Source of the DNA: Lachnospiraceae bacterium UBA7050
GTDB taxonomy: Bacteria > Bacillota > Clostridia > Lachnospirales > Lachnospiraceae
Direction of reading: 5' to 3'
Length of the DNA: 62,495 nt
Assembly: GCA_002493905.1 (NCBI GenBank)
Contig: DLAJ01000011.1
Coordinates: 1 to 62,495 of the forward strand
In this document: in pieces, positions 51,499 to 59,751 of the stretch
Numbering within the stretch: position 1 is the stretch's first letter
How the letters are laid out: each line of letters begins with the position of its first letter
The notes under the pieces: generated by a model
What the model saw: the letters and a program-made list of their open reading frames with translations, nothing else
What the model was told of the DNA's origin: nothing
The model's database searches: none
Position numbers and translations under genes: made by a program

Positions 51499-53073
51499 TT
51501 ACGGCGTATCTGAGAGCTTGATAACCAGCGTGCCCGATACGGCGCGGACGGAACCCTCCGCAGGATAGCAGGGCATATCGCGGACAACCGCGCTTTCGGC
51601 GAGCGCTTTTTCTGCGTTTTCCTCTGCGGGTGTAAAAGAAAGCCCGTGATAGCGTTCCAGCAGCAGACTGTAGTGCAGGCTGTGCGTCATGATGACGCCG
51701 TCCGAGAACCCGGTCATGTCGGGCGGCAGATTCAGTGAATGGATGCTGCTGCCGGCGCGTCTGCCGATCACGGCGATCTGCCCGCATTCCTGCAGCGATC
51801 CTTCCGCATAAATGGTGTCCGCCAGTCTGGAAATTTCATATAGTGAGCGTGTTACGCTGGTTTCCTGTGTCCGGTAGCAGATATTGGAAATCAGAATAAA
51901 ATTATAAACGATCAGAGCCGAGACAAGCACGCACAGCCATTGCCAGACGATACCGTGACGCATGTGCATATGGTTCTGAACCGGGGTGTCTCCTGCACGG
52001 CAGGAACTGTCCGTCGTTTCAGAACCTGCATGGTCATACAGCACGAGGAGCAGCGCATAGATAAAAAACAGTCCGCCCTGCATGAGCATATGATAGGAAA
52101 CGTCGGGTGTTAAAAAGTATATCGCGTAGCAGACGAACGGAATGAGCAGCGCAAACAGCACGATAAAGAAAAGCCGCGCGGGAGAACGCCAGAGCTTTTT
52201 ACGGACAATGCGGGCAAGGGCGCCGGTGAGCAGCAGCGCCAGCATACAGAGGTTCAGCACCGAATAAAGGTTCATATGGTGCAGAGGACCCGTAAAGAAA
52301 TATACAAAGTCGATCAGGCATTGCTTTGCCGCAGAAAGCGGGGCAAAATCGCTGCCTAAAGAGCTGACGCCCTGATAGTCGGTGAGCGTGGCATGCTGTA
52401 TGGATAACAGAATCCGGTTGACGAGTGTATAGAGTACATAGCCGATTCCGGCGCAGGCAAGCGCACGAAGCCATTTTCGCGCAAGGTCCGGCAGAGGCGT
52501 CTGTGTATGCAGAAGCGTGTTAAGACTGTAAACGATCACAAGCATGGCGGCAAACGTGATGTACGCCTGATAGCAGCCGAAGCCGAACATCAGAAGAAGC
52601 GCGCCGGGCAGAAAACCGAAACGATATGTCAGTGTAAGGTAGATCGCGAGCGTCATGCACAGCATGGCGAGCATGTAGCCGTCCGCCGTATACAGATAGC
52701 CGAACGTACTTGTCACAGCGGGAAACGTTACGAGAAGCGCGCTGAGCAGGATCAGCGTACTTTTTTTGCGAATGGAGAGGAGCTCGCAGATCAGAACTGC
52801 CGTAACAGAGAGATAGATCAGCGATAAAAGCCCGTTGACCCATGATAAGTCATAGTAGGAGCTGATGCCGCATGCGAGCGTTAAAAAGCATCTTCCGAGA
52901 TGAATCGTATTCTGATCAGAATAATAACTGATGACACTGTCCCAGTTCGGGATATAGTTAAAGAAAGCGTAGGCGTGTGCGGGCAGCCCGAATAGAAATA
53001 CGCTGATCAGGATGGTTACCCAGGATGGCTTGATCTTCTGCTTGATTTTTTGTAAACATGTTTCCGGATTCAT
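51499..53073 (-). CDS. GtrII-like membrane glucosyltransferase
   Basis: Polytopic protein of 524 residues with about 11 membrane segments. The first loop after helix 1 reads FFNYIPNWDSVISYYSDQNT then HLGRCFLTLACGISSYYDLS, the acidic loop of the GtrII-type (Glucos_trans_II) family. Such proteins move a sugar from polyprenyl phosphate to a glycan outside the membrane; the GT2 at 59752 could provide the lipid-linked sugar. The C-terminal about 110 residues form a small soluble domain. It stands alone in leftward orientation. Confidence 0.8.
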   Translation of the reverse strand: MNPETCLQKIKQKIKPSWVTILISVFLFGLPAHAYAFFNYIPNWDSVISYYSDQNTIHLGRCFLTLACGISSYYDLSWVNGLLSLIYLSVTAVLICELLSIRKKSTLILLSALLVTFPAVTSTFGYLYTADGYMLAMLCMTLAIYLTLTYRFGFLPGALLLMFGFGCYQAYITFAAMLVIVYSLNTLLHTQTPLPDLARKWLRALACAGIGYVLYTLVNRILLSIQHATLTDYQGVSSLGSDFAPLSAAKQCLIDFVYFFTGPLHHMNLYSVLNLCMLALLLTGALARIVRKKLWRSPARLFFIVLFALLIPFVCYAIYFLTPDVSYHMLMQGGLFFIYALLLVLYDHAGSETTDSSCRAGDTPVQNHMHMRHGIVWQWLCVLVSALIVYNFILISNICYRTQETSVTRSLYEISRLADTIYAEGSLQECGQIAVIGRRAGSSIHSLNLPPDMTGFSDGVIMTHSLHYSLLLERYHGLSFTPAEENAEKALAESAVVRDMPCYPAEGSVRAVSGTLVIKLSDTP

Positions 53074-53543
53074 AAAATTCTCCGCTTCTGTCTGGCTGGC
53101 AGCAGGCGAAAAGCTGCTTTTACCATAGTTTCGACTATGCCATATTTCTGATATATATTATAACCAACATTTTACAGGATGAAAGGGGAAAAAGCAATTG
53201 AGACATACGAATTATGTTTTACAAAAAAATTAAGAGAAAGGCATTGTTTATGATAAGAATGAATGTGTGATAATATTTGTGATAATAGGAATCACTGCTG
53301 CAGAAAAACGAAATGAGTATCCCATATGTAATGTGACAGTGAAGCCGAAGGCTGAACTGTTACTGTGACAGAGTATCACGTATGTGACGGGTGTTGCATC
53401 TTATATGTCCGAGTGGTATCATGTCGTTGGGGCGGGGCTTAAGTTTATGGGCATGACGCTGCGCAGACGTATGAGGACAAATGAAACAAAGAAAATAAAC
53501 AAAAAATAAACAAGCCGTTTGCTCGGCGGAATGTGAGGAAATT
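53074..53543. other. 470-base intergenic region between divergent genes
   Basis: No coding sequence is supported. It holds a CATAG/CTATG hairpin (about 53131-53147), a weak rightward promoter candidate (TTGTTT at 53244, GATAAT at 53269, 19-bp spacer) and the dispersed structured repeat at 53333-53363. A purine-rich GTGAGGA lies before the dehydrogenase ATG. Confidence 0.6.
53333..53363. repeat. dispersed structured repeat, copy B (best formed)
   Basis: GTGACAGT pairs with ACTGTTAC (one G-U), then tandem GA/GA mismatches, then AGCC-GAA-GGCT. The total is a 31-base hairpin with a sheared-GA internal loop. Same core as copies at 26149 and 55944. Confidence 0.75.
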
Positions 53544-54785
53544 ATGAAAGAAACGTACAAAATCGCAGTTGCAGGGACAGGCTATGTCGGTCTGTCAAAT
53601 GCCGTACTTTTATCACAGCACAATGAGGTGACGGCGGTGGACATCATACCGGAAAAGGTGGAGATGATTAACCGGAGAAAATCGCCGATTGTGGATAAGG
53701 AGCTGGAAGAATATCTGGCAAAGCCGGAGCTGAATCTAAAGGCGACGACGGACGGTCCTGCGGCGTACCGGGAGGCGGACTTTGTCATTATTTCGACGCC
53801 GACGAATTATGATCCGGTCAGAAACTATTTTGACACTTCCTCCGTCGAGGCGGTCATTCAGCTTGTCATGCAGGTAAATCCCAATGCAATTATGGTGATT
53901 AAGTCCACAATTCCGGTTGGCTATACCGAGTCGGTAAGGGCAAAATTTCACACGGACAACGTGATCTTTTCTCCGGAATTCCTGCGGGAGGGGCGTGCGC
54001 TTTATGATAATCTGTATCCTTCAAGGATTATTGTCGGTGCGCCGATGCAGAATGAGCGCTTAGTTGACGCCGCGCATACATTCGCAGCGCTCTTAAAGCA
54101 GGGGGCCTTAAAAGAGGAGATTCCGACACTGTTCATGAATCTGACGGAGGCGGAGGCGGTGAAGCTGTTTGCCAATACCTATCTTGCGCTCAGGGTATCC
54201 TTCTTTAACGAGCTGGATACGTATGCGGAGGTCAGAGGCTTAGATTCGAAGTCCATCATCGAGGGCGTGGGGCTTGATCCGCGTATCGGGACTCATTATA
54301 ATAACCCGTCATTTGGATACGGCGGATACTGTCTGCCGAAAGATACCAAGCAGCTTCTTGCTAATTTCAATGATGTGCCGAACAATATTATCGGTGCGAT
54401 CGTGGATGCGAACCGGACGAGAAAAGAGTTTATTGCCGAGCAGATTATGGAAAAAGCGGGTTATTATAACCGTGAGACCGGTACGTTTGGGGCAAAGGGC
54501 AAGGACTGCCGCGTCGGTGTTTACCGGCTGACCATGAAATCGGACTCCGACAATTTCCGCCAGAGTTCTATTCAGGGCGTTATGAAACGTATTAAAGCGA
54601 AGGGCTTAGAGGTCGTTGTGTATGAACCAAGCTGTAAGGACGAAGAATTCTTCGGCAGCAGGGTTATCCGTGATCTGGAGGAATTTAAGAAAATAAGCAC
54701 GGTAATTATTGCGAACCGTTACAGCGAGGACTTAAAGGACGTGCTTGACAAGGTATATACGAGGGATCTGTATTTCAGGGACTAA
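53544..54785 (+). CDS. ugd: UDP-glucose 6-dehydrogenase
   Basis: Oxidises UDP-glucose to UDP-glucuronate with two NAD, a donor for acidic capsule or wall glycans. The N-terminal NAD fold is YKIAVAGTGYVGLSNAVLLS, with ADFVIISTPTNYDP and VIFSPEFLREGRALYDNLYP after it. The catalytic Cys lies in PSFGYGGYCLPKDTKQLLAN. At 413 residues it is full length for the Gram-positive/YwqF-Ugd type. It is monocistronic or first of a run with the TagA-like gene, separated by a cluster of hairpins. Confidence 0.94.
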   Translation: MKETYKIAVAGTGYVGLSNAVLLSQHNEVTAVDIIPEKVEMINRRKSPIVDKELEEYLAKPELNLKATTDGPAAYREADFVIISTPTNYDPVRNYFDTSSVEAVIQLVMQVNPNAIMVIKSTIPVGYTESVRAKFHTDNVIFSPEFLREGRALYDNLYPSRIIVGAPMQNERLVDAAHTFAALLKQGALKEEIPTLFMNLTEAEAVKLFANTYLALRVSFFNELDTYAEVRGLDSKSIIEGVGLDPRIGTHYNNPSFGYGGYCLPKDTKQLLANFNDVPNNIIGAIVDANRTRKEFIAEQIMEKAGYYNRETGTFGAKGKDCRVGVYRLTMKSDSDNFRQSSIQGVMKRIKAKGLEVVVYEPSCKDEEFFGSRVIRDLEEFKKISTVIIANRYSEDLKDVLDKVYTRDLYFRD

Positions 54786-54786
54786 A

Positions 54787-54907
54787 AAAGAGTGCTTCGC
54801 ACTCTTTCGAAGAACGCTTTGCGTTCTTCCGGGTTAAGGGAATCTTATATAATAAAAGAGTTTGCGGTACGCAAACTCTTTCGAAGAATCCGCACAGCGG
54901 ATTCTTC
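54787..54907. repeat. cluster of four perfect intergenic hairpins with shared ends
   Basis: AAAGAGTGC-TTC-GCACTCTTT (54787-54807), GAAGAACGC-TTT-GCGTTCTTC (54809-54829), AAAGAGTTTGCG-GTA-CGCAAACTCTTT (54855-54881) and GAAGAATCCGC-ACA-GCGGATTCTTC (54883-54907). They come in pairs, each an AAAGAG stem, one C, then a GAAGAA stem. Outer six bases are constant, inner stem bases differ but stay complementary. Confidence 0.85.
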
Positions 54908-54996
54908 TGAACATGAGAATGCTGCGCAATTCTTTTGGAAGGCGGAATTGTCCGCACAGCGGATTCTTCTGAACAAGAGAATGCCGCGCAATTCTT
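54889..54996 (+). repeat. 46-bp direct repeat, two copies
   Basis: 54889-54934 and 54951-54996 are the same 46-base sequence (TCCGCACAGCGGATTCTTCT...GCGCAATTCTT) with two substitutions. Each contains CCGC-ACA-GCGG and a smaller AGAAT/ATTCT stem. The copies lie 16 bases apart in the leader of the TagA-like gene. Confidence 0.8.
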
Positions 54997-55013
54997 CTGC
55001 TGAGGGCGGTAAA

Positions 55014-55069
55014 GTTTGAAAGGGATTTTCAAACTGCTTATTGAAGCATATCGCAGGCAAATGCCTGCG
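55014..55069 (+). promoter_or_regulatory. two leader hairpins before the TagA-like gene
   Basis: GTTTGAAA/TTTCAAAC (55014-55034) and CGCAGGC/GCCTGCG (55052-55069) are perfect stems just upstream of the ribosome site CAGGGG and ATG 55088. They may tune initiation. The whole 302-base gap 54786-55087 is hairpin-rich and gene-free. Confidence 0.45.
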
Positions 55070-55087
55070 GTATGCAGGGGTATAGGT

Positions 55088-55873
55088 ATGAAACAATTTC
55101 CGATCTGCGACATCCTCGGTGTGCATGTCTGTGTGACAAGCATGCCGGAGGTGGTGGCGCTGTTAAAAGAGCATATAGAGGAGCTGCGCGGAAAATATAT
55201 CTGTGTTTCCAATGTGCATACGACGGTAACGGCGTATGAGAACCCCGATTATATGGCGGTACAGAACGGCGCGGCCTATGTGCTGCCAGACGGGAAGCCG
55301 CTTTCCGTAGTCAGCAGGAAACGCGGCTTTTTGGGCGCGCAGCGCGTTGCGGGACCGGATTTGATGGGAGAATTGTTTTGCGACGCTGAAAAAAATAGAA
55401 CAGCGTTCAAACATTTCTTTTACGGAGGTTCCCCTCAGACAATTACAGCCCTGCAGCAAAAACTGAAGGAAAAATATCCGCATTTGAAAACGGCGGGATT
55501 TGTTTCGCCGCCGTTTCGGGCGCTCACAGAAAAAGAGGACGAGGAAGCAGTCCGGCTGATCAATGAGTCCGGGGCTGATATTTTATGGGTAGGTCTGGGC
55601 GCGCCAAAGCAGGAAAGATGGATGAAGGCGCATGAGGGGCGTGTGAATGCTGTCATGCTTGGCGTCGGTGCCGGCTTTGATTTTCATGCAGGTACCATAA
55701 AGAGAGCGCCGAAGTGGATGCAGAAATGCTCTTTGGAGTGGCTGTACCGCCTGTGTCAGGAGCCGGGGAGGCTGCTGAAGCGCTATGTGAAGACCAATCT
55801 GAAGTTTATCAGACTTGTCCGTGCCGAGAACCGCAGGCTGAATACCGCTTCCGGAAAAAAGTCTGGGAAGTGA
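55088..55873 (+). CDS. WecG/TagA/CpsF-family glycosyltransferase
   Basis: GT26 enzyme that adds N-acetylmannosamine(-uronic acid) or a similar sugar to undecaprenyl-PP-GlcNAc. Family blocks are clear: CVSNVHTTVTAYENPDYMAV, AAYVLPDGKPLSVVSRKRGF, RVAGPDLMGELFC, FYGGSPQTITALQQKLKEKY, and LWVGLGAPKQERWMKAHEGR. There are 261 residues from ATG 55088 (MKQFPICDILGVHVCV); the open frame upstream passes through leader hairpins and is probably not translated. The C-terminal about 20 residues (KSGK end) fall into a 32-bp tandem repeat that continues past the stop codon. Confidence 0.92.
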   Translation: MKQFPICDILGVHVCVTSMPEVVALLKEHIEELRGKYICVSNVHTTVTAYENPDYMAVQNGAAYVLPDGKPLSVVSRKRGFLGAQRVAGPDLMGELFCDAEKNRTAFKHFFYGGSPQTITALQQKLKEKYPHLKTAGFVSPPFRALTEKEDEEAVRLINESGADILWVGLGAPKQERWMKAHEGRVNAVMLGVGAGFDFHAGTIKRAPKWMQKCSLEWLYRLCQEPGRLLKRYVKTNLKFIRLVRAENRRLNTASGKKSGK

Positions 55874-55942
55874 AAACCGCGGGCAGGAAAAAGTCTGAGA
55901 AGTGAAGACCACAGGCAGGAAAAGTCTGGGAAGTGCATCCGG
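55856..55942 (+). repeat. 32-bp tandem repeat spanning a stop codon
   Basis: Units of the type AAAAAGTCTGGGAAGTGAAA plus ACCGCGGGCAGG start at 55856 and 55888, with a partial third unit from 55920. The first unit contains the last codons and TGA of the TagA-like gene; the others copy the stop region into the gap. Confidence 0.8.
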
Positions 55943-55976
55943 CGTGACAGTGAAGCCCAAGGCTGAACGGTTACGC
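55942..55976. repeat. dispersed structured repeat, copy C
   Basis: GCGTGACAGTGAAGCCCAAG continuing GCTGAACGGTTACGC. Here the outer stem is extended (GCGTGAC with GTTACGC), the GA/GA internal loop is kept and the inner loop is CAA. Sequence differences relative to copy B mostly preserve pairing. Confidence 0.7.
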
Positions 55977-56028
55977 GAATTGTGCATGCGGCTGCCCGGC
56001 AGAACCGGGTAGAGGAAGGAGTCTGTCT

Positions 56029-56481
56029 ATGCTGAAAGGGATACCGGAGATTTTATCTCCGGAACTGCTCAAGGCGTTATGCGAAATGGGACATGGAGAC
56101 TATCTGGTCATTGCGGACGGTAATTTTCCAGCACAGTCCGTTGGAAAGGATACGCGTGTCATCCGGTGTGACGGCCATGGCGTGCCGGAACTGCTCAGCG
56201 CGATTCTGAAGGTCATTCCGACGGATACTTATGTAGAGCACCCGGTCCACTTAATGGCACCGGAGCCGCAGGACCCGGCACATTATCCGATCTGGGATAC
56301 GATTTATGAAATTGTGGAGCGCCTCGAAGGGAACAGCCGGGAAAAAATAGGCTATATCGAGCGCTTTGCTTTTTATGAACGATCAAAAAAAGCATTTATG
56401 ATCATTGCAACGGGAGAGCAGGCGGTTTATGCGAATGTCATGCTGCAAAAGGGCGTGATTACGCCGGATATGCTAGCGTAA
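56029..56481 (+). CDS. fucU: L-fucose mutarotase (RbsD/FucU family)
   Basis: Interconverts alpha and beta anomers of fucose (or a related sugar), supplying the form used by fucokinase. The 150 residues include the family catalytic region MGHGDYLVIADGNFPAQSVG with its His, HGVPELLSAILKVIPTDTYV and IERFAFYERSKKAFMIIATG near the end. FucU length and the following fucokinase gene favour FucU over RbsD. The stop codon lies inside a small hairpin. ATG 56029 follows AGGAAGGAG. Confidence 0.92.
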   Translation: MLKGIPEILSPELLKALCEMGHGDYLVIADGNFPAQSVGKDTRVIRCDGHGVPELLSAILKVIPTDTYVEHPVHLMAPEPQDPAHYPIWDTIYEIVERLEGNSREKIGYIERFAFYERSKKAFMIIATGEQAVYANVMLQKGVITPDMLA

Positions 56482-56552
56482 AAACTTTACGCCGAAGAAT
56501 GCCCCAAATGCGGGCATTCTTCACTTGGATTTGAGATTCCGCGAAGCGGAAT
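56476..56552. repeat. three hairpins between fucU and the fucokinase gene
   Basis: GCGTAAA/TTTACGC (56476-56492, includes the fucU stop), GAAGAATGCCC/GGGCATTCTTC (56494-56522, constant-end family) and ATTCCGC/GCGGAAT (56536-56552). None has a T-tract, so read-through into the next gene is likely. Confidence 0.7.
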
Positions 56553-56591
56553 GAAGATTTGATACAACGAAACAGACACGGAGAAGAGTTG

Positions 56592-59500
56592 ATGGAGAAT
56601 CGGTACGCTAAGCTTAATAATTTATTTTTGAGACAGAGCTATATGGATTCCTGGGAGGAATATCAGCGGGGAATCCGCAGTAAGAATGCGATACACTGGG
56701 ATTATGTGATTTTGACAGCCTCCAGCGAAGAGCAGGCGGAAGGATACAGACAGCAGATCGAAGAGCGGCTGAAAGGCGGTTTTCTATCACAGTCAACGAC
56801 ATACGCCGTACTGCCTGATCCCGAAGGAAAACGGGTGGGCAGCGGCGGTGCGACATTCCACGTGCTGAAGTATATTGCAGAGCAGGACATGGGAATCGGT
56901 GGGAATGCGGCGGAGAAGACCGCCGGGGCGCCGACGGAGCATGGGAAAGAAGATTTGTCTGCAATATTTAGGGGAAAGCGGATTCTGGTCATCCATTCCG
57001 GGGGTGACAGTAAGCGCGTGCCGCAGTACAGCGTCTGCGGAAAACTCTTTTCCCCGGTACCGCGCGAGCTGCCGGACGGAAGAGCCTCTACGCTTTTTGA
57101 TGAATTTATGATTTCAATGGCGGGTGTTGCGGGCAGGATTCCTGAGGGAATGCTGGTGTTGTCCGGGGATGTGCTGTTGCTTTTTAACCCGCTGCAGATT
57201 GATGCGCAGTTTCACGGCGCGGCAGCAATTTCGATTAAGGAAAGCGTGTCGGTCGGCAAAGAGCATGGGGTTTTCCTGAACAACGGAAGTGATATGGTCG
57301 GGCGTTTTCTGCACAAGCAGCCGGAAGAGGCGCTTCGGCAGCTTGGCGCCGTCAATGATAAGGGGTATGTCGATCTGGATACCGGAGCGGTGCTTTTGGA
57401 CGCGGAACTGCTCGGTGCGCTGCTTGGCCTTATTTCAACGGGCGGGCGTGTTGACGATGAAAAATATGCACGCTTTGTCAATGACAGGGCGAGAATCAGC
57501 TTTTACGGAGATTTTCTGTATCCGCTTGCCGCGGATTCTACGCTTGATCAGTATTACCGGGAGGCAGCAGAGGGGGAGCAAAATCAGGAGCTGCACGAAT
57601 GCCGCACACAGATATGGCAGGCGCTTCAAGGCTTTTCGATGAAGCTGATCTGTCTGTCACCCGCAAAGTTTATCCATTTTGGGACGACGGGAGAGCTTTT
57701 GGAGCTCATGACTTCCGGCGTGGAGGACTATGAGTTTTTAGAATGGAAAAGACAGGTGTTTTCCGTGGCAGAAACGCAGGAGGAGCGCGGTGCGGCGATG
57801 TATCATTCCGTTGTGGAGCAGGAGGAGCTGCTTGGAGAAGGTGTTTATATTGAATACAGCAGCGTTGCAGCAGGCGCATCCGTCGGGGCGGGCAGCATTG
57901 TGTCCAATCTGCATCTTGCGGGAGTACAGGTGCCGGAGAATGTTGTATTGCACGGCATAGCATTAAAGGACGGAGGCTATGTGGTACGGGTCTATGCGGT
58001 CAGGGATAATCCAAAAGGGACGCTTGCGGATGACGCGGCGTTTTTGCATACGACGCTTGGAGGACTGCTTCGCGCGCTGGGGATTGACGCCGGAACACTG
58101 TGGCAGGGCAGGAACCAGGATAAGAACGGGGAAGACTGTACTTTGTGGACAGCATCGCTGTATCCGGTGTGCGGAACACTGGAGGAAGCGGTGTCGGCGG
58201 CGCTGTTCTTGTGCCGCGCGGCGGCGGGAGAAGAATATACCGCAGAGGAGAGGGAGCAATGGTTTCTGGCAAGGCGCCTGAGTCTTTGTGAAAGCTTTTG
58301 CACTGCGGATGTTTCAGCAATCCCGAAATGGCAGGAACAGCTTAAAGATGAGATCATTGTCAGAAAATTTCTGCATGCTGTCAGAGAAAGACGGGATTAT
58401 CGGGAAAGACTTCAGATATTCGGAGAGGGCGGTCTGAATGAAACGCGGTTTTGCATGCTGCTTGCCCGTGCAGAAAAGGCGTCTTTCTCTGAAAAAATCA
58501 GGATTTATTATGATCTGTCCCGCGGGCTCCGCCGGGAACCGGATGCGGTGATCAAGGGTTATGACGACAGCCTGCTAGAGAGCATGTGCTTTGACACGAT
58601 CCGTGATGAGATTTTTCGGGAAAGCCGTAGTATGCTCCCGAAACACACACGATTGAACATTGTTCAAGATGAGGTATCGGTAGCGCTCCCGGTCCGTGTA
58701 AACTGGGGCGGAGGCTGGACGGATACACCGCCCCAGTGCAACGAACAGGGCGGCGCGGTTTTGAATGCAGCGATTTCGTTAAACGGGGTACTGCCCGTTC
58801 AGGTGCATATGCGCAGGCTGGATGAGCTCTGCATTGTGTTTGAGAGCGAGGACCTTGGGGCGCGCGGAGAGGCACGCAGCGTCGGGGAAATCCGGGACTG
58901 CCATAATCCCTATGATTTTTTTGCACTGCACAAAGCGGCATTGATCGCGTGCGGTATCGTGCCGATGGAAGGACCGGCGGATTTAAGGGAAATTCTGCGG
59001 CGGCTCGGCGGCGGGATTTATCTTTCTACGCAGGTGGCAGGCGTACCCAAAGGGTCCGGGCTTGGGACAAGTTCGATTCTTTCCGCAGCATGCGTAAAGG
59101 CGGTTTTTGAGTTCCTTGGCAGGCATATTTCAGACGAAGCGGTTTATGAAACGGTATCCTGTATGGAACAGATCATGAGCACGGGCGGCGGATGGCAGGA
59201 TCAGGTCGGAGGTCTGACGGGGGGCATAAAGTTCATCACGACAAAACCGGGGCTGCATCAGCAGATTCAGGTATCCTATGTCACGATGCCGGAAGAGGCA
59301 AAAAAAGAACTGCAGGAGCGGTTTGCTCTGATTTATACCGGACAGCGGCGTCTGGCAAGGAATTTGTTGAGGGATGTGATCGGCAACTATATCGGCGGAA
59401 GGAAGGAATCGGTCGAGGCGCTTTATGAGATGAAACGCGTTGCGGCGATGATGCGTTTTGAACTGGAGGAAGGGAATGTTGACGGATTTGCCGCGCTTTT

Positions 59501-59738
59501 GAACCGGCACTGGGAGCTGTCAAAGAAGCTGGACGCAGGGTCAACCAATACCTGTATTGAGCAGATATTCCTTGCCTGTGAAGATATGATTGACGGCCGT
59601 TTTATCGCAGGCGCGGGCGGCGGCGGATTTATTCAGGTGATCTTAAAAAAGAATGTTACCAGAGAACAGCTTAAGGAGCGTCTGCACGGTGTATTCCAGG
59701 ACAGCGGCGTCGCAGTGTGGGAATGTGCGTTTGTATAA
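56592..59738 (+). CDS. fkp: bifunctional fucokinase / fucose-1-phosphate guanylyltransferase (Fkp-like)
   Basis: Converts L-fucose to fucose 1-phosphate and then to GDP-fucose, the salvage route known from Bacteroides Fkp. The N-terminal pyrophosphorylase half has GSGGATFHVLKYIAEQD and the nucleotide loop ILVIHSGGDSKRVPQYSVCG; a beta-helix region follows. The C-terminal GHMP kinase (from about residue 690) has VRVNWGGGWTDTPPQCNEQG, the ATP loop GVPKGSGLGTSSILSAACVK and STGGGWQDQVGGLTGGIKF. Length 1048 residues is in the Fkp range. ATG 56592 follows GGAGAAG; an in-frame start at 56559 is weaker. Fucosyltransferases in the islands could use the product. Confidence 0.92.
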   Translation: MENRYAKLNNLFLRQSYMDSWEEYQRGIRSKNAIHWDYVILTASSEEQAEGYRQQIEERLKGGFLSQSTTYAVLPDPEGKRVGSGGATFHVLKYIAEQDMGIGGNAAEKTAGAPTEHGKEDLSAIFRGKRILVIHSGGDSKRVPQYSVCGKLFSPVPRELPDGRASTLFDEFMISMAGVAGRIPEGMLVLSGDVLLLFNPLQIDAQFHGAAAISIKESVSVGKEHGVFLNNGSDMVGRFLHKQPEEALRQLGAVNDKGYVDLDTGAVLLDAELLGALLGLISTGGRVDDEKYARFVNDRARISFYGDFLYPLAADSTLDQYYREAAEGEQNQELHECRTQIWQALQGFSMKLICLSPAKFIHFGTTGELLELMTSGVEDYEFLEWKRQVFSVAETQEERGAAMYHSVVEQEELLGEGVYIEYSSVAAGASVGAGSIVSNLHLAGVQVPENVVLHGIALKDGGYVVRVYAVRDNPKGTLADDAAFLHTTLGGLLRALGIDAGTLWQGRNQDKNGEDCTLWTASLYPVCGTLEEAVSAALFLCRAAAGEEYTAEEREQWFLARRLSLCESFCTADVSAIPKWQEQLKDEIIVRKFLHAVRERRDYRERLQIFGEGGLNETRFCMLLARAEKASFSEKIRIYYDLSRGLRREPDAVIKGYDDSLLESMCFDTIRDEIFRESRSMLPKHTRLNIVQDEVSVALPVRVNWGGGWTDTPPQCNEQGGAVLNAAISLNGVLPVQVHMRRLDELCIVFESEDLGARGEARSVGEIRDCHNPYDFFALHKAALIACGIVPMEGPADLREILRRLGGGIYLSTQVAGVPKGSGLGTSSILSAACVKAVFEFLGRHISDEAVYETVSCMEQIMSTGGGWQDQVGGLTGGIKFITTKPGLHQQIQVSYVTMPEEAKKELQERFALIYTGQRRLARNLLRDVIGNYIGGRKESVEALYEMKRVAAMMRFELEEGNVDGFAALLNRHWELSKKLDAGSTNTCIEQIFLACEDMIDGRFIAGAGGGGFIQVILKKNVTREQLKERLHGVFQDSGVAVWECAFV
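58653..58667. repeat. TTGAAC-N3-GTTCAA palindrome, copy 6 (perfect)
   Basis: TTGAACATTGTTCAA inside the fkp-like gene, identical to copy 1. Confidence 0.8.
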
Positions 59739-59751
59739 AAATGGAAGCTTG

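Noticed and set aside
14020..58667. LexA/SOS boxes as explanation of the TTGAAC-N3-GTTCAA palindromes
   Set aside because: Firmicute LexA sites are GAAC-N4-GTTC and lie in promoters; these have N3 spacing and lie inside genes or across a gene start.
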